A stretch of 64,000 nt of DNA from Colwellia sp. C2M11 (GTDB lineage: Bacteria > Pseudomonadota > Gammaproteobacteria > Enterobacterales > Alteromonadaceae): positions 1 to 64,000 of the forward strand of contig NZ_JAHKQD010000038.1 in NCBI RefSeq assembly GCF_018860915.1. Reading direction: 5' to 3'. Shown here piece after piece: positions 1-8,440 of this stretch. A program made the position numbers and the translations under genes. The notes below the pieces were generated by a model, which searched no databases, was not told where the DNA came from, and worked only from the letters and a program-made list of their open reading frames with translations. Every line of letters begins with the position of its first letter. Within the stretch, counting starts at the first letter, position 1.

Positions 1-78
1 CCTGTTGACCCAACTGACCCAGTTGATCCTGTTGATCCAGTTGATCCAGTTGACCCAACTGACCCAACTGACCCTGAA
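1..78 (+). repeat. 9-bp-type tandem repeat encoding Pro-Val/Thr-Asp linker
   Basis: Units of the form CCNGTTGAY and CCAACTGAC alternate in the frame of the surface protein and encode PVD and PTD tripeptides. The array runs off the left edge of the window, so its full length is unknown. Such arrays can vary in length by slippage. Confidence 0.8.
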
Positions 79-1341
79 GGTCCAGCTAACCCAGGTAACC
101 CAAGCAATCCAAGTAACCCAAATACAGCAGATGCAGCTACGGCATCATCTGTTACAAGTAACTTCTTTGCTGCTGACGGATTATCTGTAGATGTAAATAA
201 ACAGATAATTAAAACAGCTGGTGATATTCGTTATGTTGTTCAAGATACATTAGCAAAAGCAAGTTTACACGGTGTAACAGATGGTGACTTCGTAGTTAAT
301 ATACCTGCTACAAGTGCATCAAGTGAAGTTGAATATGCTGTTATATACAATACAGTAACTGCTAACGATGCGAGTGATTTAGGTAACTTAGTTAGCGGTA
401 ATGGCGCAGGTGCATCAACTTACTTATCAGGTACAATTATAAGCTTAGATTCACTACCAGCACAGGCAGGACCTTTTAGTGTCTTTGATTGTTCAACGGG
501 TACAGACGGCTTCATTAACGAATGTTTTATGGAAAATAGTATAGATAGCACTATTACAGTTCTAGATACTGATACAACATTAGTTAAATTTAACGTTAGC
601 TATAACTACAACAATGGTGTTAACGACGATGCGAAAGTATTAACTGGTTTAACATTTAAAGGTCAAGTTGCAACAGCTGATGCACTAGTTACATTTGGTG
701 TTAACCCAACAACAAGTGAATATGCAAATGCATCAATTGCTTCTTATAACCCTAACGCAGCGCTTAATAACCTTGCTTTAACAATGGCTGATGCTGAAGT
801 GAAGTTTGATCTTCCACAAGTAGCTGTTTATACAGGCGAAATGAATAAGAAGCTAAGTGGTTCAGCGGAAATGACTTTCCAATATAGCGGTGACTATAAG
901 TCTTTTGCTAGTGCAAACGTACTGAAACAAGGTAATGTTACAATTAACCCTGACTTTATCTCTGGTACTTCTGTTTCAGACTACCAAATTGATGGCGAAG
1001 TTATCATTTACAAAGAAGGTAACAAGAAGAAAATCAGTAAAACAGCTAATGTTCGTCGCGCAAGTGAAAACTATGTGATGACATTGAAAAACCTTGCTGC
1101 AGACGTAAGTGATGAACTTACACAACCTGTATGGTGTGGTAGCTGGACTGGTGATATTTATGTAAACAATACTGACGTTGCTGACTTAATGAACACAACA
1201 AGTACTTGTAATTCATATGTATCAACTGGCGACTTCATCTTCAACATTAATGGTACTCCGATTGCTCCTGCAAACGTAGAAAAATTAATGGAAGGTTTAA
1301 GTGCATACTTTGACCAAGCTGATTTAGTAGCACAACCTTAA
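1..1341 (+). CDS. C-terminal part of a secreted/surface protein with Pro-Val-Asp repeat linker (5' truncated)
   Basis: The reading frame is open from the first base of the window to the TAA at 1339-1341, so the gene starts upstream; the first in-frame ATG (529) is internal. The visible 446 residues begin with about eight tripeptides of the type PVD/PTD, followed by a Pro/Asn/Gly/Ser stretch, a typical stalk or linker between exported domains. The rest is rich in Thr, Asn, Ala and Val with an even beta-strand pattern and few cysteines, one pair close together in the WCGSW and STCNS regions. I recognise no family. It is followed by a terminator and then by a barrel-like protein and a lipoprotein, so a cell-surface role is likely. 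Function unknown. Confidence 0.75.
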   Translation, partial: PVDPTDPVDPVDPVDPVDPTDPTDPEGPANPGNPSNPSNPNTADAATASSVTSNFFAADGLSVDVNKQIIKTAGDIRYVVQDTLAKASLHGVTDGDFVVNIPATSASSEVEYAVIYNTVTANDASDLGNLVSGNGAGASTYLSGTIISLDSLPAQAGPFSVFDCSTGTDGFINECFMENSIDSTITVLDTDTTLVKFNVSYNYNNGVNDDAKVLTGLTFKGQVATADALVTFGVNPTTSEYANASIASYNPNAALNNLALTMADAEVKFDLPQVAVYTGEMNKKLSGSAEMTFQYSGDYKSFASANVLKQGNVTINPDFISGTSVSDYQIDGEVIIYKEGNKKKISKTANVRRASENYVMTLKNLAADVSDELTQPVWCGSWTGDIYVNNTDVADLMNTTSTCNSYVSTGDFIFNINGTPIAPANVEKLMEGLSAYFDQADLVAQP

Positions 1342-1371
1342 TATTGTCATAATATTATCGTAAACTAAAAC

Positions 1372-1397
1372 AAGGTCGCTTTTAAAGCGGCCTTTTT
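1372..1397 (+). terminator. Rho-independent terminator after the surface protein
   Basis: The arms at 1372-1382 and 1384-1394 pair over about ten positions, with one G-T wobble, and are followed by a T run to 1397. It lies 31 bp after the stop codon of the first gene and separates it from the barrel-like gene. Confidence 0.8.
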
Positions 1398-1479
1398 AGG
1401 TATAATGGTCTTGGAAATTGAATATACTCAATTTCATGCAATATCAACTGTAATCATTCTAAATAAAGTAGTAATAATC

Positions 1480-2592
1480 GTGAGAAAAAAAACAGTTAAA
1501 ACAAGCATTATTGCTCTTACCCTATCTAACGTAACGTTAGCCTCGCTGCCAGTGAATGCCGAAAGTTATACATTGTTTGCTAATGGTTATAGTGATAACT
1601 ATACGCCTTCAGTACCTGTTGTTGACTTTTTTGGCTCATGGAAGGGCGCAAAAGAATATAACGAAGGCAGCAAAGCAATTGCTAATAACTTCTTTCAAAT
1701 AGGCGTTCAATACGAAGCATTGTCGTTTGCTATCTTTTATCGTTACGATTACTACTTAACCATGCACCCTGATGTAGCAGAATACCGATACACTTTTCAT
1801 AACGATCGTGACAACCTTCAAGATCGTGACTACATATATGACTTTAAAGAACAAAGATTAACCACACAAGGCATGCGTGTTGGTTATAACTATCAATACA
1901 ATAATAAATTAACCGTCACTAGCTACTTAAATGTATTGTACTCGTCTAAATTTCAAGATAGAGACATACAAAACGGCTATATTAACGGTAAAACTAGCTT
2001 AGGTGATGCTGACGCAGACTATCATTTTTCTGAAGACACACTTTACGGTTTTTTAACGGTAGATGATACTCCACAAGGCTATGGCGCAAGTTTAGACTTT
2101 GATATTAGTTACCAAGTTAATAGCACTACCAAAGTAGACTTAAACGTAAAAGATGCTTTTCATTTTGTTACCTGGGACGAATCACCTTACGCCCAAGGTA
2201 ATTTTCAAGTTGACGACTTCTATTACGACGACCAAGACGTATTACAACAAAATCCATTAACCAATTTATATACACACGAAGGTTCAGAGCAACACTCTTT
2301 CACTCAACACTTGCCAGTACGTATTGATCTTGGTGTAGAAAAAATCATCGCTGAAAAGTTTGATTTATCAGTACAGTACCAATACAACGAAGTGATGGAT
2401 TCAGTGAGTGTAAAAGGTGGCTACTCCCCTTTTGCTGATAGCAATGTTGCTATAAGTTATAACTTTCAAAGAAGCGCGTTAGGCTTACACAGCAAATATC
2501 GAACTTTCTATTTAGATATAATGTTCGACGATGTTGATTTTGGTTATGCTAATAGTCTCAGTCTTTTTCTTGGTTTTGAAGTGAGTTTATAA
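1480..2592 (+). CDS. Putative outer-membrane beta-barrel protein of unknown family
   Basis: I place the start at the GTG at 1480, giving 370 residues, because it puts a normal signal peptide at the N terminus: VRKKTVKT, a hydrophobic stretch, then cleavage after VNA. The frame is open further upstream to an ATG at 1405, but that adds a poor 25-residue extension. The mature protein is rich in Tyr, Asp and Asn with alternating aromatic residues (for example FAIFYRYDYYLTM, LTVTSYLNVLYSS) and ends on a hydrophobic strand finishing in Leu, as outer-membrane barrels do. No lipobox and no membrane helix besides the signal. The lipoprotein gene starts 3 bp after its stop, so the two are probably co-translated. 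No family recognised. Confidence 0.7.
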   Translation: MRKKTVKTSIIALTLSNVTLASLPVNAESYTLFANGYSDNYTPSVPVVDFFGSWKGAKEYNEGSKAIANNFFQIGVQYEALSFAIFYRYDYYLTMHPDVAEYRYTFHNDRDNLQDRDYIYDFKEQRLTTQGMRVGYNYQYNNKLTVTSYLNVLYSSKFQDRDIQNGYINGKTSLGDADADYHFSEDTLYGFLTVDDTPQGYGASLDFDISYQVNSTTKVDLNVKDAFHFVTWDESPYAQGNFQVDDFYYDDQDVLQQNPLTNLYTHEGSEQHSFTQHLPVRIDLGVEKIIAEKFDLSVQYQYNEVMDSVSVKGGYSPFADSNVAISYNFQRSALGLHSKYRTFYLDIMFDDVDFGYANSLSLFLGFEVSL

Positions 2593-2595
2593 CAC

Positions 2596-4683
2596 ATGAA
2601 AATTTTCATCGCTTTATTTACAGTAATTATTTTATCAAACCTAACGGCGTGTAATTCATCATCAACAGATAACGCCAGCACAGCCGATAATTTACCAGTA
2701 ACAGAGGCACAAGCAAACCCGTCAAACACGGCAGAATTAACCTTATCAATAATGCCTAATTACTTGATAAGTGATGAAGAAGTCTTTGTTTATGATCTAA
2801 CAGACAATAATGCGTTAGTTAAACAAACACGTGTATACCCCGACGAACAAGGGCTAACCACCGCCACATTAGCACTTGAACAAAACCACATTTATAAAAT
2901 AGTGTTTAACCCAAACAATAACCGAAGCGCAATTCGTTGTTCGCTCCCTAACGGTTGTATTGAAACACTCTTTAGCAACAATGAATATGAATCCATTGCC
3001 TTTGGCCAACCAATCAATACGCGACTGCAATTAGCCGCAATTGTTGAATTAACGGGTGATCAAGCATTAACGGTCGATGTTACTACAGACCTTGTTGCAC
3101 AACTTGTACAATCAAACTATGTTGACGAAGTAAACTCAAATACCCTAAAACAAACACAATCGGTATTAGCCAATACCTTAGGTTTTTTAGGATATAACCA
3201 AGCAGATCAACAATCAGACAAAAGCAGTTGGAATTATTGGAATATGCAAGCATTTAATGCTGCATTACTGTTTGAGAATAGGCTTATATATAACAATGTA
3301 AACGATCATCTAGGCAGCATTTTTAGACGCTTATATTTCACTTTAATCGATGAAGAAAATTTAATTGATGAATTCAATCAGTTTTATATAGCTGATGCAG
3401 ATTTATTTTTACAAGATATCATTTTAAATAATAGCAACGATAACTGTTTAACGAATACCAATACCTTAGCCGAAGCATTACTCGCAGCGCAAACAAGCAC
3501 AGCAACCAACTGTGTAGTAGTCACTGAAGAAGAGCAATACCAGATCTCAAGGTTACGCGCTTATCTTTTATCAAAAAATATTTACCCAGAAAAAGGTTAC
3601 TTACCCTCACCTTATGTTCAAGAAACCGACCTAGTTAAAAGCAAATCATTTTTAAATGATTTTCGCAGCATTTTATATACCTTTGAAAACAATGACGATG
3701 CTTACGATCAAGTCAACACCACATTAAGCGATGGCTATGAACTCATTGATGGCTTTACCAATACAATATTAGTAGATGTTTTTCCGTTATTTAATGATGT
3801 ACTCGATACAGTACCGTTAAACTCTAATGACGGCTCTTACCAATTGAATGACCTTAATATTGTTTATCAAGACAGTGAATTAGAATGGGTACTAACAGGG
3901 CAATACCAAGACCTAATACTTGATTTAACCATACGAATGAACACCATTCAGCTAAACGCCACCGAAGGTAATTTGTTTACCATTGCCGCGAATGGCACCA
4001 TAACGTCAAACGAACTACATTCAACGCTAACCGATGCTGAATTTGAAATAAAACTAGACCCTGCTGATGATATTTTCTCAGGAACACCTGACGGCAGCGG
4101 CTTTATTGCTATCAACGCACAAAATATGGCAATAACGAAACAGACGCAAGAGTTTACAGGGGCGATGACGGCACGAATTGAGCTGCACTTGGTTGAAAAT
4201 ATAGGTGTTATTGAAACGCTTGAATCGGCTTCTATTTTTGGAACGCTTTTTGATGACGACACTGAACATCAACTATCAGTAAGTATGGTTCATCCAAATG
4301 TAAATCAAGAAACCAGTGAAAACCTAATTCCAAACGGCATGACCGCGACAGTAACCTACTCTGCTGCTATTTTAGGGTTAGGCGAGCCATTATTAACGGT
4401 ATATATGGATCTAGACAATGCCCAAGAAGGATTATCAATAGATAACATTGATATGGCAGCCTATTTTGAAGGCCGACTCGCCCATTTTACCTTTGCTGGC
4501 AGAACCAATAACTTCACCTATCAAGGCCAAAACCAAGACGGTGTTGAATGGTTCATAACACTTGCAAGCAAAGAAACACAAGGATATGTGTCATTAGCGT
4601 CAAATGAATACGGTACACCACGCGTACTAAAAGATTTAGTTGGTATAATGTTTAATGACGGTAACTTTATTTCAATATTTTAA
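2596..4683 (+). CDS. Large lipoprotein of unknown function
   Basis: The protein (695 residues) opens with a lipoprotein signal peptide ending in the lipobox LTAC, with the acylated Cys at residue 19, followed by a Ser/Thr/Asn/Asp-rich tether. A +2 Asn is compatible with outer-membrane retention. The body is acidic and Asn/Leu/Thr-rich. The second half (about residues 420-600) has repeating beta-like segments such as LDLTIRMNTIQLNATEG and FTGAMTARIELHLVE that look like amphipathic strands. One Cys pair (RCSLPNGC) lies near residue 117. The gene follows the barrel-like gene by 3 bp and precedes kpsF by 19 bp, so it could share transcription with the capsule genes. No catalytic motif is visible; partner or structural role at the surface is inference. 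Confidence 0.75.
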   Translation: MKIFIALFTVIILSNLTACNSSSTDNASTADNLPVTEAQANPSNTAELTLSIMPNYLISDEEVFVYDLTDNNALVKQTRVYPDEQGLTTATLALEQNHIYKIVFNPNNNRSAIRCSLPNGCIETLFSNNEYESIAFGQPINTRLQLAAIVELTGDQALTVDVTTDLVAQLVQSNYVDEVNSNTLKQTQSVLANTLGFLGYNQADQQSDKSSWNYWNMQAFNAALLFENRLIYNNVNDHLGSIFRRLYFTLIDEENLIDEFNQFYIADADLFLQDIILNNSNDNCLTNTNTLAEALLAAQTSTATNCVVVTEEEQYQISRLRAYLLSKNIYPEKGYLPSPYVQETDLVKSKSFLNDFRSILYTFENNDDAYDQVNTTLSDGYELIDGFTNTILVDVFPLFNDVLDTVPLNSNDGSYQLNDLNIVYQDSELEWVLTGQYQDLILDLTIRMNTIQLNATEGNLFTIAANGTITSNELHSTLTDAEFEIKLDPADDIFSGTPDGSGFIAINAQNMAITKQTQEFTGAMTARIELHLVENIGVIETLESASIFGTLFDDDTEHQLSVSMVHPNVNQETSENLIPNGMTATVTYSAAILGLGEPLLTVYMDLDNAQEGLSIDNIDMAAYFEGRLAHFTFAGRTNNFTYQGQNQDGVEWFITLASKETQGYVSLASNEYGTPRVLKDLVGIMFNDGNFISIF

Positions 4684-4702
4684 TCCCGTTTAAGGAAATA
4701 AA

Positions 4703-5716
4703 TTGACACCAACAAAAGTAATAAATATTAACTCTGATCAACAAGTGAATGGTATTGATGAAGAACGCTTGCGCCAGTCTATTGGTAAAAGTAAACAATC
4801 AATTATCGATCAGAGTGAACATATTAAAAAAATGGCTGATTATGTTGATGATGGATTAGCCAAGGCATTAAAAATAATTTTTTCCTGTAAAGGAAAACTG
4901 ATTATTTTAGGCATGGGCAAGTCTGGTCACATAGGCCGAAAAATTGCCGCAACAATGGCTTCAACGGGTACACCTTCATTTTTTGTTCACCCGGCAGAAG
5001 CGTTCCATGGTGATTTAGGCATGATACAGCCGGAAGATACCGTCATTTTAATTTCAAACAGTGGTGAAACTGACGAAATACTAAAATTAATCCCGTCATT
5101 CAAAAATTTTGGCAACAAGATAATTGCCCTAACAGGCAACTCGACCAGCACGTTAGCAAAAAATTCAGATGCCATCTTGAATGTAAAAGTTGAACGCGAA
5201 ATCTGCCCTAATAACTTAGCACCAACCTCTTCCACAACCGCCACCTTAGTGATGGGAGATGCATTAGCTGTGGGGTTAATTGATCTTAAAGATTTTCAAC
5301 CACACCACTTCGCCCTTTATCATCCTGGCGGTAGCCTTGGCAAAAGGCTACTAACAAAAGTAAGCGATGTAATGCACACGAAAGGTTTACCTTTTGTGAA
5401 CGAAGCAAATACCATGCATGAAGTTATTTTAACCATGACTCAATCAACGTTAGGTGTGGCGATAGTACTTAAAAATGACGAATTAGCTGGTGTTATAACA
5501 GATGGTGACTTAAGAAGAGCCTTAGCACAAGATATTGATATTAATACCCGCACAGCGGCAGATATGATGACCATTGTACCCATCACTATTTCACAAGATG
5601 AAATGTTAGCCAGTGCAGAAGAATTAATGCGAATAAACCATATAAAACATGTACTTGTCACTACCAGTAAAAATGAAAATTGCGTTGTTGGTGTATTGGA
5701 ATACTTTCAGGCATGA
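4703..5716 (+). CDS. kpsF: Arabinose-5-phosphate isomerase of the capsule locus (KpsF/KdsD family)
   Basis: Interconverts ribulose-5-phosphate and arabinose-5-phosphate, the first step towards Kdo. The 337 residues show the family order: a SIS domain (about 40-180) with GMGKSGHIGRKIAATMASTGT and SNSGETDE, the conserved HPGGSLGKRLL segment, and two C-terminal CBS domains with VITDGDLRRAL in the first. Length matches KpsF/KdsD. The start is TTG at 4703, supported by AAGGA at 4692-4696. As the first gene of a kpsF-M-T-E-D run it is the capsule-dedicated paralogue rather than the lipopolysaccharide one. Its stop overlaps the start of kpsM in an ATGA arrangement. Confidence 0.92.
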   Translation: MTPTKVININSDQQVNGIDEERLRQSIGKSKQSIIDQSEHIKKMADYVDDGLAKALKIIFSCKGKLIILGMGKSGHIGRKIAATMASTGTPSFFVHPAEAFHGDLGMIQPEDTVILISNSGETDEILKLIPSFKNFGNKIIALTGNSTSTLAKNSDAILNVKVEREICPNNLAPTSSTTATLVMGDALAVGLIDLKDFQPHHFALYHPGGSLGKRLLTKVSDVMHTKGLPFVNEANTMHEVILTMTQSTLGVAIVLKNDELAGVITDGDLRRALAQDIDINTRTAADMMTIVPITISQDEMLASAEELMRINHIKHVLVTTSKNENCVVGVLEYFQA

Positions 5717-6498
5717 TAAAAGTACAAAAAAGAACAGCATTGCAAATTATGAGCGCCACTGTTCACGCACTGTTAATGCGAGAACTGAAAACCCGTTTTG
5801 GTGCAAACCGTTTAGGTTATTTTTGGGCTATTGCCGAGCCAGTAGCACAAGCATCGGTAATGGCACTAATATTCACCTTACTCGGACGAACTAGCGTATC
5901 TGGTATTCCTATTGCGTTATTTCTTTTTACCGGCATTTTACCGTTTAAATTTTTTAGTAAGCTAATACCTCAAATTGGCGCAGCCGTGAATGCCAACAAG
6001 GCGTTATTTACTTATCGACAAGTAACCGCCATCGATCCAATAATTACCCGAGTGTTAATTGAAACCGTTACCTTTATTGTTGTTTATGTATTAATACTTG
6101 GCACCATGGCTTGGCTAGGGTTTGAAGTATTGCCCGATGATTTATTAGCGCTCTTGGCTGCCTGTTTTATATTATTGACCATGGCTGTCGGTATTGGCTT
6201 ACTGCTATGTTGCGCCATTACTTATTGGCCTGATGCTACCAAACTATTTGCCATGATTATGTCACCGATGTTTTTTATCTCCGGCATTTTATATTGCGCC
6301 ACCATGATCCCTGAACAATATTGGTATTTATTTAGCTGGAACCCTATTTTTCATTTAATTGAACTAAGCCGAGATGCGTTTTTTGTTTCTTATACAACCC
6401 CTATTGGCGATTGGTACTTTGTTAGCTTCGTTGCCTTAACGAGCATTGCACTTGGCCTAATGGCGTTTAGAATTAACCGTCAACGATTTATTAATTAA
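5713..6498 (+). CDS. kpsM: Capsule polysaccharide ABC exporter, permease subunit
   Basis: Inner-membrane subunit of the ABC-2 type exporter that carries finished capsule chains across the inner membrane. The 261-residue protein has the family N terminus (LMRELKTRFGANRLGYFWAI), about six hydrophobic helices and the FFISGILY segment typical of KpsM/Wzm-like permeases. I use the ATG at 5713, which overlaps the kpsF stop codon; the in-frame ATG at 5680 lies within kpsF coding sequence and would add eleven unconserved residues. Works with KpsT, which starts 48 bp downstream. Confidence 0.92.
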   Translation: MIKVQKRTALQIMSATVHALLMRELKTRFGANRLGYFWAIAEPVAQASVMALIFTLLGRTSVSGIPIALFLFTGILPFKFFSKLIPQIGAAVNANKALFTYRQVTAIDPIITRVLIETVTFIVVYVLILGTMAWLGFEVLPDDLLALLAACFILLTMAVGIGLLLCCAITYWPDATKLFAMIMSPMFFISGILYCATMIPEQYWYLFSWNPIFHLIELSRDAFFVSYTTPIGDWYFVSFVALTSIALGLMAFRINRQRFIN

Positions 6499-6546
6499 AA
6501 TGAAATTTCTTATATTAGACTTTCTTATCATAGGTTTTACGAGCTC

Positions 6547-7218
6547 ATGATACATTTTGACAATGTCAGTAAATATTATGCAACAAAACAAGGACGGCAT
6601 TACGTTCTGAAAAATGTTAACTTAGCATTACCAACTGATCGTAATATTGCGGTACTAGGCCCGAACGGTGTTGGTAAATCAACATTAATAAGAATGCTAG
6701 GTGGTGCCGATTTTCCCAGTAAAGGGGAGATAACATCAGAGCAAAAAATATCTTGGCCATTAGGTTTGCAAGGTGGCTTACAAGGCACGATGAGTGCTCG
6801 TGAAAATGTCCGTTTTGTTGCTCGCATACACGGTTATAAAAATACCAAACCAATCGAGCAATTAGTAGCAGACTTTGCTGAAATTGGTAAGTTTTTTAAT
6901 GAGCCGGTAAAAACCTACTCTAGTGGCATGAAAGCCCGGGTGGCTTTTGGCTTAACCATGGCTTTTGATTTTGACTTTGACGTATTACTAATTGATGAGC
7001 TGGGCGCAGTGGGTGATGCTAATTTTCGCCATAAAAGTGAGGCGCTATTAAAAGAAAAATATGAAAAAACTAAGCTTATTATGGTGAGTCACTCTATGGG
7101 TGAGCTACGTAAAAACTGCCAAGCGGGGTTAGTTATTATTAACCAAAACCTAAAATATCATGCAGATATTGAGTCTGCAATAAAAGAATATAATGAACAC
7201 TATGTCACAACCAATTAA
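6547..7218 (+). CDS. kpsT: Capsule polysaccharide ABC exporter, ATPase subunit
   Basis: ATP-binding partner of KpsM. The 223 residues contain a Walker A motif GPNGVGKST at 38-46, the signature-type segment YSSGMKARVAFG near 121-132, Walker B VLLIDE followed by GAVGDANF, and a switch His in MVSHS. The signature is SSGMK rather than LSGGQ, which is normal for the KpsT/Wzt polysaccharide exporters. No C-terminal carbohydrate-binding extension is present, consistent with group 2 capsule rather than O-antigen export. The end of the gene overlaps the start of kpsE by up to 26 bp. Confidence 0.93.
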   Translation: MIHFDNVSKYYATKQGRHYVLKNVNLALPTDRNIAVLGPNGVGKSTLIRMLGGADFPSKGEITSEQKISWPLGLQGGLQGTMSARENVRFVARIHGYKNTKPIEQLVADFAEIGKFFNEPVKTYSSGMKARVAFGLTMAFDFDFDVLLIDELGAVGDANFRHKSEALLKEKYEKTKLIMVSHSMGELRKNCQAGLVIINQNLKYHADIESAIKEYNEHYVTTN

Positions 7219-8440
7219 ACCATCAGACAAACAACAAGTTAATAAAAATAGTAAGCAGGAACTGGGCTCTGTTGCACGTAAAGCACGCAAGCTTAAGCGT
7301 GAGCCATTACAATTTATTGCTGACTCTAAAGCTTATATCAAAGCAAAGAAAACCGCCTACTACACCGCAGCAAAGCTCGGCTCGTTTATTATTGTAGTTG
7401 CTGCAGTAATCGCCATTATCGCTTACTACACCCTAATAGCGTCACCGCGTTATGTTAGCGAAAGTCAATTTGTAGTAAAAGAAATTGGCTCAAACGACAT
7501 TCCACTGGCGGGTTTAATGTCTATTGCCAGTAGCTCACCAGGTGTGCGTGACGCTTTAATTTTGCAAAAATATATTCAGTCACGCTCGATGGCAGTCGCC
7601 CTTGAAGAAAGTGTCGGTTTAAAACAGCATTATCAAGCCACTGACTGGGACTGGTTTAGTCGGCTTACCGGCAATGGCAGTGTTGAGCAGTATCACGCCT
7701 ATTATCAAGATCATATTCTGGTCCATTACGATGAAATGTCAGAAGTACTGATGGTTGAAGTACAAACCTTTGATGCTGAATTTTCGTTAACAGTGGCCAA
7801 TGAAATTATCGCACTAAGTGAAACCTTAATTAACCAGCTTGGGCAAAAAATGGTAACTCAGCAATTAGATTATGCCCAGCAAGATGTTAACCGCGCTTAT
7901 AACGAGCTAAAAAAATATCAAAATGAACTGATTAACTTTCAAGATAAATTCAAACTATACAGCCCTGAAGAACAAGGCAGTGCCATAGTATCAGCAATGA
8001 ACGCCCTTGAAGGAAAAATAATAGAAGAAGAAACTAAACTTAAATCGTTATCGTCTTTTATGCGTGCCGATTCTGCCGATATAAAAGCCATAAATAGAAA
8101 TATAGACGCATTAAAGACACAATTAGCGCAAGAAAAAAACCGTTTAACTAATCAAGAACAGCAATCGTTAAATAAAATAAATTTAGATTATCAAGAAATT
8201 AAGTTAAATAGCCAGCTAGCCGCAGACCTTTATAAATCGACCTTAGCAAGCTTAGAGCTGATTCGTAGTGATGCTTTTAGAACGCTAAAACATTTACTGG
8301 TAATAGAGCAGCCCATTTTAGCGCAAGAAAATAAATACCCACGTCGTTTATACAGTATTTTTACCTGGTTTATCGCCATGCTTCTAGTCTATGGCGTATT
8401 AAAAATGGTAGTGGCCGTTATTAAGGAACACAAAGAGTGA
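7193..8440 (+). CDS. kpsE: Capsule export inner-membrane/periplasmic adaptor (KpsE, PCP family)
   Basis: Polysaccharide co-polymerase type protein linking the KpsMT transporter to the outer-membrane component. The 415-residue protein has a basic cytoplasmic N terminus, a first membrane helix around residues 60-87 ending in the family-typical IASPRYVSESQFVVKE, a long periplasmic coiled-coil region (about 210-360, rich in Gln, Lys, Glu) and a second helix near the C terminus (about 387-408) after PRRLYSIF. The start at 7193 overlaps kpsT; a second in-frame ATG at 7202 is equally possible. The stop codon overlaps the GTG start of kpsD. Confidence 0.9.
   Translation: MNTMSQPIKPSDKQQVNKNSKQELGSVARKARKLKREPLQFIADSKAYIKAKKTAYYTAAKLGSFIIVVAAVIAIIAYYTLIASPRYVSESQFVVKEIGSNDIPLAGLMSIASSSPGVRDALILQKYIQSRSMAVALEESVGLKQHYQATDWDWFSRLTGNGSVEQYHAYYQDHILVHYDEMSEVLMVEVQTFDAEFSLTVANEIIALSETLINQLGQKMVTQQLDYAQQDVNRAYNELKKYQNELINFQDKFKLYSPEEQGSAIVSAMNALEGKIIEEETKLKSLSSFMRADSADIKAINRNIDALKTQLAQEKNRLTNQEQQSLNKINLDYQEIKLNSQLAADLYKSTLASLELIRSDAFRTLKHLLVIEQPILAQENKYPRRLYSIFTWFIAMLLVYGVLKMVVAVIKEHKE

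Noticed and set aside
5-190. 61-residue frame over the Pro-Val-Asp repeat
   Set aside because: Shifted-frame shadow made of Thr/Gln/Leu repeats; the frame open from base 1 continues into the real protein.
5337-5345. GGCGGTAGC, identical to the RfaH ops element core of capsule operons
   Set aside because: It lies inside kpsF and encodes the conserved PGGSLGK segment of the SIS family, so the match is explained by coding; ops elements sit in untranslated leaders.
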